The translations under genes were made by a program, and so were the position numbers. From Chloranthus sessilifolius (lineage: Eukaryota > Streptophyta > Magnoliopsida > Chloranthales > Chloranthaceae): a stretch of 64,000 nucleotides of DNA. Of this stretch, positions 24,121-32,250 are shown piece by piece. Where the stretch lies: assembly GCA_021018995.1 (NCBI GenBank), contig CM037596.1, forward strand, positions 10,801,501 through 10,865,500, given 5' to 3'. The notes beneath the pieces were generated by a model, which searched no databases, had not been told where the DNA came from, and was given only the letters and a program-made list of their open reading frames with translations. Within the stretch, counting starts at the first letter, position 1; every line of letters starts with the position of its first letter.

Positions 24121-24167
24121 ATGATGATGATAATGAGATCTCTGATAATGAAGATTCAGAGTTTTGA
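9272..24167 (+). CDS. CFM3: CFM3-like chloroplast CRM-domain group II intron splicing factor (8 exons)
   Basis: Exons join(9272-10105, 17021-17519, 18287-18417, 20323-20667, 22227-22676, 22817-22876, 23862-23945, 24027-24167) have matching phases (0,1,0,0,0,0,0) and GT-AG borders, and give 847 residues plus stop. The N terminus is Ser/Thr/Arg-rich with few acidic residues, like a chloroplast transit peptide. Three CRM domains are seen at about residues 206-303, 412-511 and 634-728. Each has the alternating pattern ending in a GG-hydrophobic strand and YRG ([28 protein letters not shown]). A charged helix (about 512-633) separates domains 2 and 3. The tail holds 21 consecutive Asp. CRM proteins bind group II introns in organelle RNA, and CFM3 members act on a subset of chloroplast introns (family knowledge). 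Three rather than four CRM domains and about 850 residues fit CFM3 better than CFM2. Every frame is intact. Confidence 0.9.
10388..10496. repeat. 54-bp tandem duplication in CFM3 intron 1
   Basis: AATTGTTAAGTTTA, TAAGGGATAGTG, CTCCTGAC and AAACACCA recur in the same order 54 bp apart, with few differences, which suggests a recent slippage or repair event. Confidence 0.75.
10490..11100. mobile_element. MITE with inverted GGTGTTTAAA ends, carrying a nested element
   Basis: The left arm (AAGTGGTGTTTAAATGATTT, ACGCCATTGAATTAAAC) is matched inverted by the right arm (TTAAACCATTAATGGTG, AAATCATTTAAG-like words, AAACACCATCTTTGG). It was split by the family A element at 10675-10987. It lies in CFM3 intron 1. 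Confidence 0.5.
10675..10987. mobile_element. GATAC-rich hAT-like MITE, family A, copy 1
   Basis: Starts CATGGGTCAAAATCTC and ends ATATTTTGACCTATG. Flanked by CCCATTGC (10667-10674) and CCTATTGC (10988-10995), an 8-bp duplication with one change. The interior is packed with GATAC, GTATC, ACGTATCG and palindromic CGATACGTATCG words. No coding capacity. Other copies: 17608, 21907, 47957, and a partial one near 54890. Confidence 0.75.
11110..11735 (+). pseudogene. L1-type LINE 3' fragment (reverse-transcriptase zinc-binding end)
   Basis: A 98-codon open stretch (11217-11513) reads like the LINE C terminus: [29 protein letters not shown] then a basic helix. The equivalent end of the LINE at 57937-58266 has the matching words VVPKSCG and WALWLERNDRIF. 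An A-rich tail is at 11709-11730. 5'-truncated, same orientation as CFM3, inside intron 1. Confidence 0.75.
11990..12715 (+). pseudogene. RTE-clade non-LTR reverse transcriptase relic
   Basis: Frames at 12085-12455 and 12590-12700 give words typical of plant RTE-type [11 protein letters not shown] (a changed FADDIVLI catalytic box), [29 protein letters not shown] and later [19 protein letters not shown]. The frames are interrupted by stops and a short local duplication (ATCGAAATTTTGGTGC twice at 12282-12317). The copy is cut at about 12716 by a minus-strand LINE. Inactive. Confidence 0.7.
12716..13960 (-). pseudogene. L1-type LINE fragment (RT palm plus 3' end), minus strand
   Basis: A T-run at about 12717-12724 marks the poly(A) tail on the minus strand. 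The 178-codon frame 13462-12926 contains [11 protein letters not shown], the [13 protein letters not shown] box and [11 protein letters not shown] (the catalytic FADD/YVDD box altered to VDD), then jumps to the C-terminal [12 protein letters not shown] region, so an internal deletion of several hundred codons has occurred. Further antisense LINE words run to about 13960. A 35-bp tandem duplication (TTGCCACAAGAT ... TGTGTTATTGTCCC) is at 13852-13923. Lies antisense in CFM3 intron 1. Confidence 0.8.
14290..14560 (-). pseudogene. unidentified coding-like relic, minus strand
   Basis: On the minus strand about 65 codons stay open (about 14490-14305), with an acidic composition unlike random AT-rich DNA, including [14 protein letters not shown] and [16 protein letters not shown]. 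An adjoining frame upstream reads [17 protein letters not shown] before a stop, as if frameshifted. I do not recognise the family. It is antisense inside CFM3 intron 1 and next to LINE debris, so it may be retroelement-derived. Confidence 0.35.
14561..16261. other. CFM3 intron 1, mostly unassigned AT-rich sequence
   Basis: No gene seen. A GGCCC-rich stretch at 15510-15630, with a counterpart at 15900-16045, belongs to the same style of repeat as 8720-8935, and a (TATA)-rich run lies at 15825-15890. The rest shows no feature I can name. Confidence 0.4.
16262..16654. mobile_element. hAT-like MITE with AGTCACAAAAGTC ends, copy 1
   Basis: The left end CTTAGTCACAAAAGTC is inverted at the right end GACTTTGTGACTATG. 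Flanks CTTTAAAC (16254-16261) and CTTTAGAC (16655-16662) form an 8-bp duplication with one mismatch. Inside are TTGGCGACATG, CGATTAATTGGCGATG and a CCGACTTTGACCGAC tract. Second copy at 19829-20150. Confidence 0.65.
17021..17519 (+). CDS. CFM3: CFM3 exon 2
   Basis: Residues 279-444 plus one base. Starts after TTCTGACCAG, completes CRM domain 1 ([21 protein letters not shown]), crosses a variable Ser/Glu-rich linker and enters CRM domain 2 ([19 protein letters not shown]). Donor CTCG|GTACTA. Confidence 0.9.
17564..18205. mobile_element. long-TIR MULE-like MITE filling CFM3 intron 2
   Basis: Perfect 9-bp duplication TTTAATGAA at 17555-17563 and 18206-18214. Ends GAGTACCTTTAAATTCACCC and, inverted, GAATTTAAAGGTACCC. 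The arms extend inwards (GATCATGGGTGCACG versus CGCCCATGATCTC, AGTGACC versus GGTCACTTT), so most of the element folds back. A family A element (17608-17824) sits inside its left arm. The element accounts for 642 of the 767 bp of intron 2. The TSD length fits Mutator-like elements. Confidence 0.8.
17608..17824. mobile_element. GATAC-rich hAT-like MITE, family A, copy 2 (nested)
   Basis: CATGTGGTCAAAATTTCGGG to ATATTTTGATCCATG, with a perfect 8-bp duplication CACCCACG at 17600-17607 and 17825-17832. Nearly the same sequence as the copy at 47957-48172, which suggests recent activity of both. Nested inside the MULE-like MITE. Confidence 0.85.
18287..18417 (+). CDS. CFM3: CFM3 exon 3
   Basis: Residues 445-488, middle of CRM domain 2: [17 protein letters not shown] and [13 protein letters not shown]. 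Starts after TGAAAAAG (weak pyrimidine tract) in phase 1 and ends AAG|GTGTGC. Confidence 0.88.
18483..18760. mobile_element. MULE-like MITE with ATAGTGACAAATTTC ends, copy 1
   Basis: Flanked by a perfect 10-bp repeat ATGGTTATAT (18473-18482, 18761-18770). Ends CTATAGTGACAAATTTC and GAAATTTGTCACT. The interior is rich in CGAAATTTC and TTTCCGAAATT words. Lies 65 bp after CFM3 exon 3. Other copies at 28296 and 29209. Confidence 0.8.
19590..19830. repeat. two-unit tandem repeat, about 122 bp, in CFM3 intron 3
   Basis: GAAGATAGAAACTGATAT, CCAGTGTATA, TGAGCTTGTATCAGACAGC and CATAGTCAC occur twice in order with a few differences. The open frame across it on the minus strand is a by-product. Confidence 0.8.
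19829..20150. mobile_element. hAT-like MITE with AGTCACAAA ends, copy 2
   Basis: Same internal order as 16262-16654 (AAAAAGTTGG, AATTAATCGGCGATG, ATTTATAACTTGAAATAT, TTTATTGCCAACTCCCGAC) and ends CATAGTCACAAAATC ... GACTTTGTGACTGTG. The 8-bp flanks are only a rough match. Confidence 0.6.
20323..20667 (+). CDS. CFM3: CFM3 exon 4
   Basis: Residues 489-603. Starts after CTGTCTTGTAG with the second half of CRM domain 2 ([20 protein letters not shown]) followed by a charged, helical linker. The family usually has Trp before LTGG; here it is Met. Donor CTT|GTAAGT. Confidence 0.9.
20741..21028. mobile_element. GATAC-rich MITE, family B, copy 1
   Basis: Ends ATGGTATCACAACTCGG and GAGTTTAATACCTTG (inverted partners). 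The interior is dense in CCGATAC, GGTATCGG and a CACCCC-ACAGGTATCGGGGTGG inverted core. Flanks CTATACT and CTCTACT may be a worn duplication. Lies in CFM3 intron 4. Confidence 0.6.
21907..22052. mobile_element. GATAC-rich MITE, family A, short copy
   Basis: CAAAGGTCAAAATCTCAGG to GAAATTTTGGTCCAA, with the family A interior (ACGTTTCGTCCGAGCTC, ACCGATACGTATCG). Flanks TATGACAC and AACGACAC match at 6 of 8. In CFM3 intron 4. Confidence 0.6.
22227..22676 (+). CDS. CFM3: CFM3 exon 5
   Basis: Residues 604-753. Starts after ATGTACCAG. Contains CRM domain 3 ([56 protein letters not shown]) and a basic tail. Donor GAG|GTTCTG. Confidence 0.92.
22817..22876 (+). CDS. CFM3: CFM3 exon 6
   Basis: Residues 754-773 ([15 protein letters not shown]), an amphipathic, probably coiled-coil segment. 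Starts after TTGTGCAG and ends TTA|GTGAGT. Confidence 0.85.
23283..23412. repeat. degenerate minisatellite (ACCTTACCGTAC units)
   Basis: About ten imperfect units of 10-14 bp of the type CACCTTACCGTACA run head to tail in CFM3 intron 6. Confidence 0.75.
23732..23811. repeat. perfect 40-bp tandem duplication in CFM3 intron 6
   Basis: TCTTGTGCATTTTCTGAG and TTAAATTTTGAAGCTGTGAT occur twice without visible differences, which indicates a very recent event. Confidence 0.85.
23862..23945 (+). CDS. CFM3: CFM3 exon 7
   Basis: Residues 774-801 ([17 protein letters not shown]...). Starts after ACGTATACAG. The donor CAA|GTGAGA at 23946 is preferred over CAG|GTTCGA at 23913; both keep phase 0, so an isoform 11 residues shorter is possible. 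Confidence 0.75.
24027..24167 (+). CDS. CFM3: CFM3 exon 8 with Asp-coding GAT repeat
   Basis: Residues 802-847 and TGA. Starts after TATGCAG ([11 protein letters not shown]). Then come 21 Asp codons, Tyr, three Asp and a final acidic segment ending DSEF. An acidic C terminus is usual in this family, but the length of this run comes from a pure trinucleotide repeat. Confidence 0.88.
24060..24119 (+). repeat. (GAT)20 coding microsatellite
   Basis: Twenty uninterrupted GAT codons (preceded by GAC) in CFM3 exon 8. Length changes would stay in frame. Confidence 0.95.
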
Positions 24168-24752
24168 GTCCAAACCAAGATCGATATTAGCAGGAAGAGT
24201 TGGATCAATTTGAGTTTTGTATAGTCTTTTTACAGGTGACAGGGAGACTTTTCTATCAGATCATCCTGTATCCCATCAAGGTATTCCTGTAGTTGTTCAA
24301 CGTTATTTTATTTATTTATTGATATATTGGAATGTTTCTGCTTCTGCTCAAAGATCTTATATCAGATAAGTAGGAAAGCCGTGGGAAAAAGATTTGTTAA
24401 AAGTGAAAAAATCTCATCAAATTTTCTTACAAAAAATTCCCCTAAAAACTTGGCGGATGTGCACATCATGTTTCCATGCGTGGGATTTATTTACCTTGTC
24501 GAAAATAGTGGCAGCAACTCAGATGATTGATTATTGGATTGCATGGGTTAAGTGTGTTTGCAATTCACTTATTTTGGCAAACAGAACTGAACTGCAGACA
24601 TTTTCGTAGTTTGATCTCATGTAGAGCGAACTGGGCAATCCTTGTTTTGACCCTACATGTTAATCATATTTCTACCCCTATTCTTTAATTCTGAACCTTA
24701 CTCTTAAACCCTATACCTTAACCCTAAATTTCCTATATCGTATTGTCAAAAC
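24168..24752 (+). other. CFM3 3' UTR and downstream sequence
   Basis: AT-rich; likely holds the CFM3 3' end (TTATTTTATTTATTTATTG near 24305). Degenerate telomere-like words (TTAAACCCTA, TTAACCCTAAA) lie at 24695-24730. No gene recognised. Confidence 0.4.
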
Positions 24753-24900
24753 TTATAAAAAGGTCGTACCCAGTGCACAAGTCTCCTGCTTTCAGCAGGG
24801 TCTGGAAGAGGTAGATGGTAGGCAGCCTTACCCTCATTTTGCAGAGGCTGATCACTTTGGGCAGACAACACTTGCCATCGCACCAAGGTCTGACCTCTAA
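24753..24900 (-). mobile_element. Au-type SINE, minus strand, partial
   Basis: The plus strand reads GGTCGTACCCAGTGCACAAG, TTTCAGCAGGGTCTGG, TACCCTCATTTTGCAGAGG and CTTGCCATCGCACCAAGG. This is the reverse complement of the Au SINE order (tRNA-like A-box region, GTAAGGCTGC, CAGACCCTGC, GTGCACTGGGTACG). The B-box part is diverged. The orientation is opposite to CFM3. Confidence 0.8.
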
Positions 24901-25178
24901 AAGTTTTTGCCCGTTGGGGCGAAAGGGGGAGGGGGGGGTGAAACATGAGGAGGACTTTCCAAGAGGCCACTCATCCTAGAACTACTCTCGCCGAAGTACG
25001 CTTAACTGTGGAGTTCTGATGGGATCCAGTGCACTATTGCCGGTGTCAAACTTTATGTATATCCTAAATTGATATGCATAGAGCGGTATGCTTGTCTGCT
25101 CCTTTTATTTATTTTTGATTGACAATTTAGCGGGAGCTTGTCTGCTATATTACTTGGATGGGCCCGACTCATATTTAA

Positions 25179-25185
<7 letters not shown>

Positions 25186-25256
<71 letters not shown>
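25186..25256. repeat. (AT)n microsatellite
   Basis: About 35 AT units without interruption. The surrounding 25000-26170 has no recognised gene; a smaller (AG)13 lies at 25933-25959. Confidence 0.95.
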
Positions 25257-25261
<5 letters not shown>

Positions 25262-25932
25262 AGAACTTTTAAGATTCTCTATTGTATCTCAGTGTTCAGT
25301 TCTGCTACTAATTTTTTCCCTTGTGTATGGTGACCAAATGCAAGCAAATAGTTTTTTCTGCCTGAAATGGCAAGCTGATTAATCTTCCCCTGCTAATTTC
25401 CTTGTCCTCGATAATTTGGTATTTGTGGCCCAAATTCTTCTCCGTTTTACTCCTTTATTGTCCACATTCTTAAAATAATAGTATTGCTAACTGTATTCTA
25501 CACATTGACTTCGCAGAAAAAAAAGGAACTTGACCTAAACCAGCAGCTGCATCTTCTGGTAGACTTACAAAGTTTACAGATCCTTCCATCGGAACATTTG
25601 GTTAGTCATGCAGATTTATGTACATCAAATTCCTTATGTTCGTTACCGTTGGGTACTTGGGTTTCTCTACTCCTTGGCAATTCCCCAAGTAAATTTTTTC
25701 TAGCAAAAGGCTAGTTTGTTGTGTGCTCTCTACTTGTTTTATATATTCCATCATATCGAATTCCTCTCAGTTTGATCAGAATGGTTCATGCTGTTTGGAA
25801 ACATTCCTCATTGATGAATGTTTTCCTAATGGCTGCACCAGTGTTTCCCTTCCCTTTTTGCTTCGTCTGTTGCTTTAGCTTCTCGCTAAGGCCCAGGTAC
25901 ATGTCCATGTATGGCTGTATGCTTCTTCCTTT

Positions 25933-25963
<31 letters not shown>

Positions 25964-26171
25964 GGTGCTAATCAAAGCACAAGTCGTATGTTGAAGTCTC
26001 ACGGAAGTAGATGCATTTGGCTATTTGGACCATCACCTTGCTATAGCATTTACCTTGGTTTGATGGTTTTTGCCTTTTCACTTAAAAACAGAAACAGTTT
26101 TGTTTTACAATTCTTGATCAAAAGCAGTTATGTTTCAGTTTCACAATGTGAGTGCTACTGTATCAAGTTCC

Positions 26172-26246
26172 AGTTAACTTATGTGAAGTGGATTTAGGAT
26201 TAGGGTTTCAGTTAATTTATGTGAAGTGGATTTAGGGTTAGGGTTA
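26172..26246. repeat. 38-bp tandem duplication with telomere-like ends
   Basis: AGTTAACTTATGTGAAGTGG then ATTTAGGATTAGGGTTTC, repeated as AGTTAATTTATGTGAAGTGG then ATTTAGGGTTAGGGTTAC. Confidence 0.8.
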
Positions 26247-26329
26247 CATTTTCGATTTCAATGACACCAAAGTACGAAAAAAGGGTGTAAGTTGTTATAC
26301 TTATGCACACACCTAAAAGAACTAACTAG

Positions 26330-27640
26330 AGACACCAACTAATATAAATACATACTGCATCACTAACACTCTCTGACAAGTTGGAGCATGTATATTGTTC
26401 ATGTCCAACTTCGAGGTGATGTTAAAAAGTCTCTTTCCGCCAACACCTTTAGTAATGATGTTGGCAAGTTGGTCTTCGGAACGCGCTTGTGGGATGACAA
26501 TCTCCTTTGATTCAATCCTCTCTTTGATAAAGTGATAATCAACCGTTGTGTGCTTTGTTCTTTCATGATAGACTGCATTCTCTGTGGTATGATGAGCAAC
26601 TTCATTATCTCCATAGAGAGTGATTAAGTATGGCGGCATGAACTCTTAGATCCGATAGGACATGTTTTAACCACATACCCCCACGTGCCCCTTGGGACAT
26701 GACTCTATACTCTCCTTTCTCCACTAGAGTTGGATACAACACGTTTCTCTGACCTTCATGTCACTAAATTCCCTTCAACGAATGTATAATACCCATTGGT
26801 GGATCTCCTATCGGCAAGAAAATATCTCAATGTTCAAGTGACCATGGTTTCTCTACAAGAGACCTCTTCCAAGATTCTCTTTCATATATCTGACAATTCA
26901 GTAAACCACATCAAGGTGGGTATTCCTTGGTGAGTGCATATATTGGCTCACCACCCTCGCTGTATATGCTACATGTGGGTGCATCATAAGAAGGTAGATT
27001 AGTTTGCTAAGTAATCTATGATAAGCTCTAGGATCTTTGAGAGGTTCACCCACCTCTCTATTGAATCCGTGATTCTGCTCAATAAAGTTAACAGCAGACT
27101 TGCACCCTAACAGTCTTGTCTCATGAAGGAGACCCATAGTATATTTAGTTTGAGACAACGCAATCCCTCTTTTAATCTTGCCACCTCAATGTCCATAAAG
27201 TATTTTAGGGGGCTCAAATCTTTGAGTTCGGAGGCCCTATGAAGGTGGTATGTCAATTATAAAATCTCTACACTATCATCTTCAATGATGATAATATCTA
27301 TACCCCATTACAGCCTCACTGAGTTTCTGAATTTGGGCTGGCTGCTTTAGCCCGAAGATTGCTTCTTTAGCTCACAAACTGTATTCTTTTCTTCTTATTG
27401 AATCGTGGAGGAAGAGCCATATATGCTTCTTCCTTGATCCCCATGGGGAAAATCATTTTTCACACCAAGCTGCAAGTGACTATTACCTTGATAGTTTTTG
27501 ACTTGGCTACAGGAGCAAATGTGTCATTGTAGTTAATACCTTGAGTTTGGGTGAACCCTCTTGCTACCAATCTCACTGTACATCTCTCAATAGATCCATT
27601 AGGTCTATAATTCACAATATAGATTATAATGGATTGACCT
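26330..27640 (-). pseudogene. Ty1/Copia pol relic (RT end and RNase H)
   Basis: Minus-strand frames 27158-26898 and 26639-26322 give Copia words: YHRLLSKLIYL, HPHVAYTARVVSQYMHSPR, then GDNEVAHHTTEN, HERTKHTTVDYHFIKE and SEDQLANIITKGV (end of RNase H). Earlier pol fragments continue to about 27640. Frames are broken and no LTR pair was found. Inactive fragment. Confidence 0.8.
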
Positions 27641-27708
27641 TATGCCAAACTTTTGTTTGGGTGTCATGTGGTGCCCAGCTGGCTTGGTTGTAACATTTAA
27701 TTTACGGC

Positions 27709-28022
27709 TGTCAACAAGTTAGGTCTGGTTGGGTTGGGCCAAAACTTTCGCTGCCCAATGGAAAAATGGGAGTATGCTCGATCCAACCCGAGGTGATGGT
27801 GCTCTTGATCCGACCCAACTAGATGGTGCACTCGACCAGAAAACCCGACCCGATAAAAACCCTCTATTCTTCATATTTTTTATACATACATATTGGGTGC
27901 GGTCAACCTAATACAACCCAATTTTTTATACATACATATTGGGTGACCCATCCTGCTGGATCAAGTTTATGTGCCTGATCCAGTGTGAGCTCAGTGTCGG
28001 GTAGACCTCACCCATTGACGGC
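27709..28022. mobile_element. GGGTTGGGCC-type hAT-like MITE
   Basis: Ends ACGGCTGTCAA and TTGACGGCCCT, with flanks CATTTAAT and CATTTGAT as a likely 8-bp duplication. The interior is low-complexity CCCGACCC/GGGTTGGG with an internal repeat of ATACATACATATTGGGTG. Similar DNA lies at 28690-29060 and 37165-37370. Confidence 0.5.
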
Positions 28023-28295
28023 CCTCATTTGATTGGTGTGCCCTTCCTAGCGTTTCGGGACTCAACTTTGAAAATGACTCAGTAAAATGGGGCATACCAA
28101 CTAATGAAGCCGTACTCCAAAGTAAAAGTAGAATGACACAAAATGGCTTTCATAGATATGGAAGCGAGAAGTCAATAGCTAGTTCAGCTTTGGGATTAAC
28201 GGAAGTCTAGTTAGCGCAAAAGCCAGGACCTTTTCCAGAAGGAATACTAAGGACCGGTCAGTTACCATTTTTATTACTGTGTCCATGATAGTAAC

Positions 28296-28531
28296 CATAG
28301 TCACCAATCACGCCTTGTCTTTTCAAACTCCGACAAAAATGATTTTTTAAAAAATTCTCATTTTTTTCAAAAAAAAAAACGCATTTTAAACCTGTGTTAG
28401 GTTAAAACATATATTTTTTAATTCTCATAAATTTTCCTGTTTTTTTCTTGAAAATTTCAAAATTTACCATTTTTTCTCTTATATTTCCGGAGCCTGAGCT
28501 ATTTTATTCCTGTACATGTACTTGTCACTAT
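28296..28531. mobile_element. MULE-like MITE with ATAGTGACAA ends, diverged copy
   Basis: Perfect 9-bp duplication GATAGTAAC at 28287-28295 and 28532-28540. Ends CATAGTCACCAAT and TACTTGTCACTAT. The AT-rich interior has TTTTTCAAAA and AAAATTTC words. Confidence 0.75.
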
Positions 28532-28689
28532 GATAGTAACAAGCACCAAGCAGAAAAGTTTAGATCGACACCCAATAGTTGCCCATGATTATAAAATATG
28601 GGATTAATTGGGCCTCACCTCCGTTTGGTTAAGATTTACCTCTCACCATCTCACTTTTTTGGCAATGCATGTATCTTTAATCAGTCCAA

Positions 28690-29060
28690 GTTAGGGCTCT
28701 AAATGGACCGAGTCAACTTAAACTAGGCCCGACTCGGCCCATCTCGGATTTGAAATTAACTACAAAGCACAAATCCGGCCCGATATTCTATCCGGGCAAG
28801 GTATGGGCCTAATTTTGAAGTCAAAAGAATTGGGTAAGCAAAATCTCAGTTTGAACCTGGCCCAATTAGATAAAGCCGGACTAAATTAATGGAAAAGGTC
28901 CTGAACACGCTAACCCGGTTTGGGTCGGGTTTGGGCTTAAATAAAATGTCCCAGCCTAGTTTTTGTAATAAAAGATAAATGAGTGGACCAAATGCTTAGC
29001 CCAAACCTAGCCCGTCCTAATCCAAGTGGTCCCGCTGAACTGACGAGCCATCATTTGAAC
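28690..29060. repeat. GGCCC/CCCGAC-rich dispersed repeat
   Basis: AGGCCCGACTCGGCCC, TCCGGCCCGATA and similar words alternate with AT-rich stretches. It resembles 27709-28022 and 37165-37370. Ends not resolved. Confidence 0.4.
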
Positions 29061-29208
29061 ATAATTTTAACCATCCAATTACAACAGTTTTATATGGGCC
29101 CTACAATAGCTATAAATAATTGATCATATAAAAGTGCGATGATTGAGTGGTTAGAATCTTCTGATATTCATAATTTTTATGTTAAGTTTAGTTTAAATGA
29201 TGGCATGC

Positions 29209-29526
29209 ATAGTGACAAATTTCGTTGTCTGGGATTTTTCGGTGGCTGTCCGTTCCGTACATTTGGGATTCATTTTAATACCTTTTGATAAAATTTCGAG
29301 GAAGTTTCGAGGATTAAAAATATATGATAAAAAAAATATATAAATTTTTTTTTAAATATATAAATTTTTTTACCGAAATTTATCAAAAAATAGTGAAAAA
29401 TACCAAAAAAATATAAAAAACTGAAATTACTGAAATTTTATCGAAAATTTCGTTTGACCCCCATTTTGTTGAAAATTGGCGCCATTTCGCAAAATTTCGT
29501 CGAATTTCAGTGAAATTTGTCACTAT
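29209..29526. mobile_element. MULE-like MITE with perfect 15-bp ATAGTGACAAATTTC ends
   Basis: Perfect 15-bp inverted ends and a perfect 10-bp duplication GATGGCATGC at 29199-29208 and 29527-29536. The best-preserved copy of this family. The interior is AT-rich with AAATTTCG words; no open frame of note. Confidence 0.88.
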
Positions 29527-29767
29527 GATGGCATGCCATATATTGATAAAAAAAATTGTTGGTTTTTATGTATGGATAGTGCACTTGTTTTATCCCTTGG
29601 CATATATATTTGACCAATCTAAGTTGTTCAAGTGCCTAATCACCATGTAATTAAATTGTGTTGGGCTAGAATGGGTGCCCATCAGAGCATTTTAATCATT
29701 TGATCTAAGTATTTTAATATATACGATTCATCATTATCACTGCCTTATCCCATCTAATTGAGTAATT

Positions 29768-30152
29768 TAAGCTGCGTATGACATAGCTCTCTACTAGCCC
29801 CTACCATAGTAGAGTTTACATGTTTTAACAGATTCCCATTTTCTTTGCTAACATCCTGCTATCAGCTTTAGTAGGTTCCTATCCTCTTTGCTAACATCCT
29901 GCTACCTGCTTTAACAAGACTTTATATCAGATTTATTTGTTCAGAAGTTTTATCCTCCTCTTTACTCACTCTTTATTAGAGCAGATTTTATTTGCTCTGG
30001 TAGGGAGTTAGTATAGAGCAGAGAGGTTACTGCTAGAGTAGGTAAATCCTCTTTTGCAAAGAGTTAGAGAAGAGAATGAAAACTAACTAAAACAAGTTAA
30101 CTCTGCTGTAGGAAGGACTAGCAAAGAGCTTTACCATACACAACCTTAATCT
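29768..30152. mobile_element. Tourist-like MITE with TTAAG ends
   Basis: TTAAGCTGCGTATGACATAG and GGACTAGCAAAGAGCTTTAC-CATACACAACCTTAA are inverted partners. An internal duplication (TTCTTTGCTAACATCCTGCTA twice in part) is at 29840-29905. TTA at both borders fits PIF/Harbinger insertion. Confidence 0.5.
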
Positions 30153-31564
30153 TTACTATTGTTCATGTCTAAACATAGAGCTTTTATTAAAGTCCTTGGA
30201 TTGGATATTACCAATGATGGTGTGCATATTTTTTGTGATAAGTGAAGTTCACACTTATCTTATCGTTTGGATGAAGTGAATTGGTAAAAAATATGCATAA
30301 TGAGGCTTGAAAATATACTGATGATGTTTAAGTAGTTGATTATAGTCCCATCTTATAAATATAAGTTAGCATTAGGTGAACAACCAATAGTTAGCGGGTA
30401 GTTCTCATATCCACCGAAGGGGTCAAATACTCACTACCACTGATTTGGCTCGTTATTTACACTCGCCAAACTGTAAACGCACCCAATTAACACTTGTGGT
30501 GAATATTTATGATATTTTTACAGATGAGGTTCACACTTCATCTAATTATGTAGCAGGCACCCCTGCTTCTATTTTCTGATATATACGGTGACCATTTGTT
30601 AGGGAACCATTGACAGCTACGCACCAATTTCGGTTGTTGTCCACCGACGATTACGTAGGGATGAACTGAACAATTGTAAAGTTGAACTGAAGCTGTCTAC
30701 CAACAACTATGCAACAATCTTCGTTACTGCCATCAAAAGGGTTTGGGACACTGTCCGTAGAGTGAGGTGCGAACAGTAAAAACGGAACTCGGTTACTACC
30801 CGGATTACTCAGTTTTTATTAATCGGTGTGATTACATCTTTACGAGGTGTAAATAATAGTACCCTCGTATATATAGACAAATCTCCCGAGGTTTGACCAT
30901 TTTGGGTGGTAAGGTTTTGAGCCGTGCACATCCCTTGGTGCGTGGGCTGTACACTATACGATGATTAGTCATTTGGGTAGGGCCCTTATGAAGTGTCCAA
31001 CTAATCCATTACAGTGTCAAATCAACTTTGAAGTTGCTGACAAGTGAGTTACTTTATGGAAGTTACCATCCCAGCTAGATCTAAAGGGTGTACCGAACAG
31101 TCCAATGGAAAAAGGGTTACCTATAGTAAGCATAAAGTAGTGAAGTACAATGAAGCGTAAAATAGGTTTCCAGATTAAGCTTTAGCATGCTTTTCTTCGT
31201 TATGGGCACATCCTTTTCATCATCCCATAAAAGCTAAAAAAAAGATGTAGATTTGATTCTCAATCTACCATCCTAGTCTTTGTGGCTTTCTTATAATAAT
31301 AATAATAATAATAATGGTAATTTCAAATAATCAATTATAATCAATTCTCAAAAAATAACAATAATAAATTCTCAATTTTTTTTTAAAATAATATGATTAA
31401 AAGTTCATTCACTTCATTGTTTATTTTCTGCATGATTGACATTATTAATTACGTGTTCTATATATATATACACAATTGTGATTTTTAGACCCCTCATTTA
31501 CATGATATGTGATTGATTGCGACATGGAAGTTAAATAATCGGGTAAGACAAGGGTATCAGTCTC

Positions 31565-31601
<37 letters not shown>

Positions 31602-31742
31602 GTAATAGGGCTTGCCTCAATAGCACATAGGAAGGATAACAATATTATAATCTCATGGTCGCAAGTTTTTGCCCAATTCATTATTAACTATTTCATAGTG
31701 TAAATGAATCTTAAAAGTAAGGGACAGTAGTAAGGTTGTCAA
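30153..31742. other. unassigned sequence, possible solo LTR
   Basis: No gene. About 30740-31040 has LTR-like features on the minus strand (a TATATATAC promoter-like box near 30875). An (ATA)12 microsatellite is at 31566-31600, and shorter ATA/ATT runs are near 31295. Otherwise nothing recognised. Confidence 0.3.
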
Positions 31743-32250
31743 TATTGCGTGGAAGCTCACAAACTAATTAACGATTTCACGATGAACGATCAAATAAGAA
31801 TGCAAAATAAAAGAAAATTAATCACAAACACACAAGAGAAAATATTTACGTGATTTGGTCTGCGGGTAATGATGATTCACTATATTGATGGTTACACAAG
31901 AATACAAGAACACTCAAGCCTCACCAAAGCTCTCCTTAAAACCTTAGATAAGTTTTCCAAGGCTTTACAAGAATATCTCAACCTTCTAATTCGTTTACGA
32001 GCCTTCCCTTTATATAGAAGACATGAATCCTACTTCTAACCCAAGAGAAACTGCCAAATTACGGAGTGTAGACTCAACTCTGTTGTCGCGGGTTGCTCGA
32101 GCGATAACCAAACTCGCTCGAGCGACTTAGGTCAGAGAGTTTGCTCCGTGTGACTCCACACTGGTCACTCGAGTGACTTTCACTCGAAAGTTTACATTCG
32201 TCTAAGTGCTCACCTCGCTCGAGCGACAACCAAGTCCACTCGAGCGAGCC
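31743..32250 (-). repeat. 3' LTR of the Copia element
   Basis: Shares with the right LTR the words AACGATCAAATAA, ATATTTACGTGATT, CAAGAATACAAGAACACTCAA, CTTCTAACCCAAGAGAAACT and the repeated decamer GCTCGAGCGA. Appears shorter than its partner; one end may be deleted. Confidence 0.8.

Noticed and set aside
24028-24213. Open frame with a long run of Met (ATG repeats)
   Set aside because: It is the +1 shadow of the GAT repeat in CFM3 exon 8; the Asp frame is supported by splice phase and family.
24695-24730. Interstitial telomere
   Set aside because: Only two or three imperfect AAACCCTA words; no array.
25088-25333. Frame with Ile-Tyr repeats
   Set aside because: Product of the (AT)n run.
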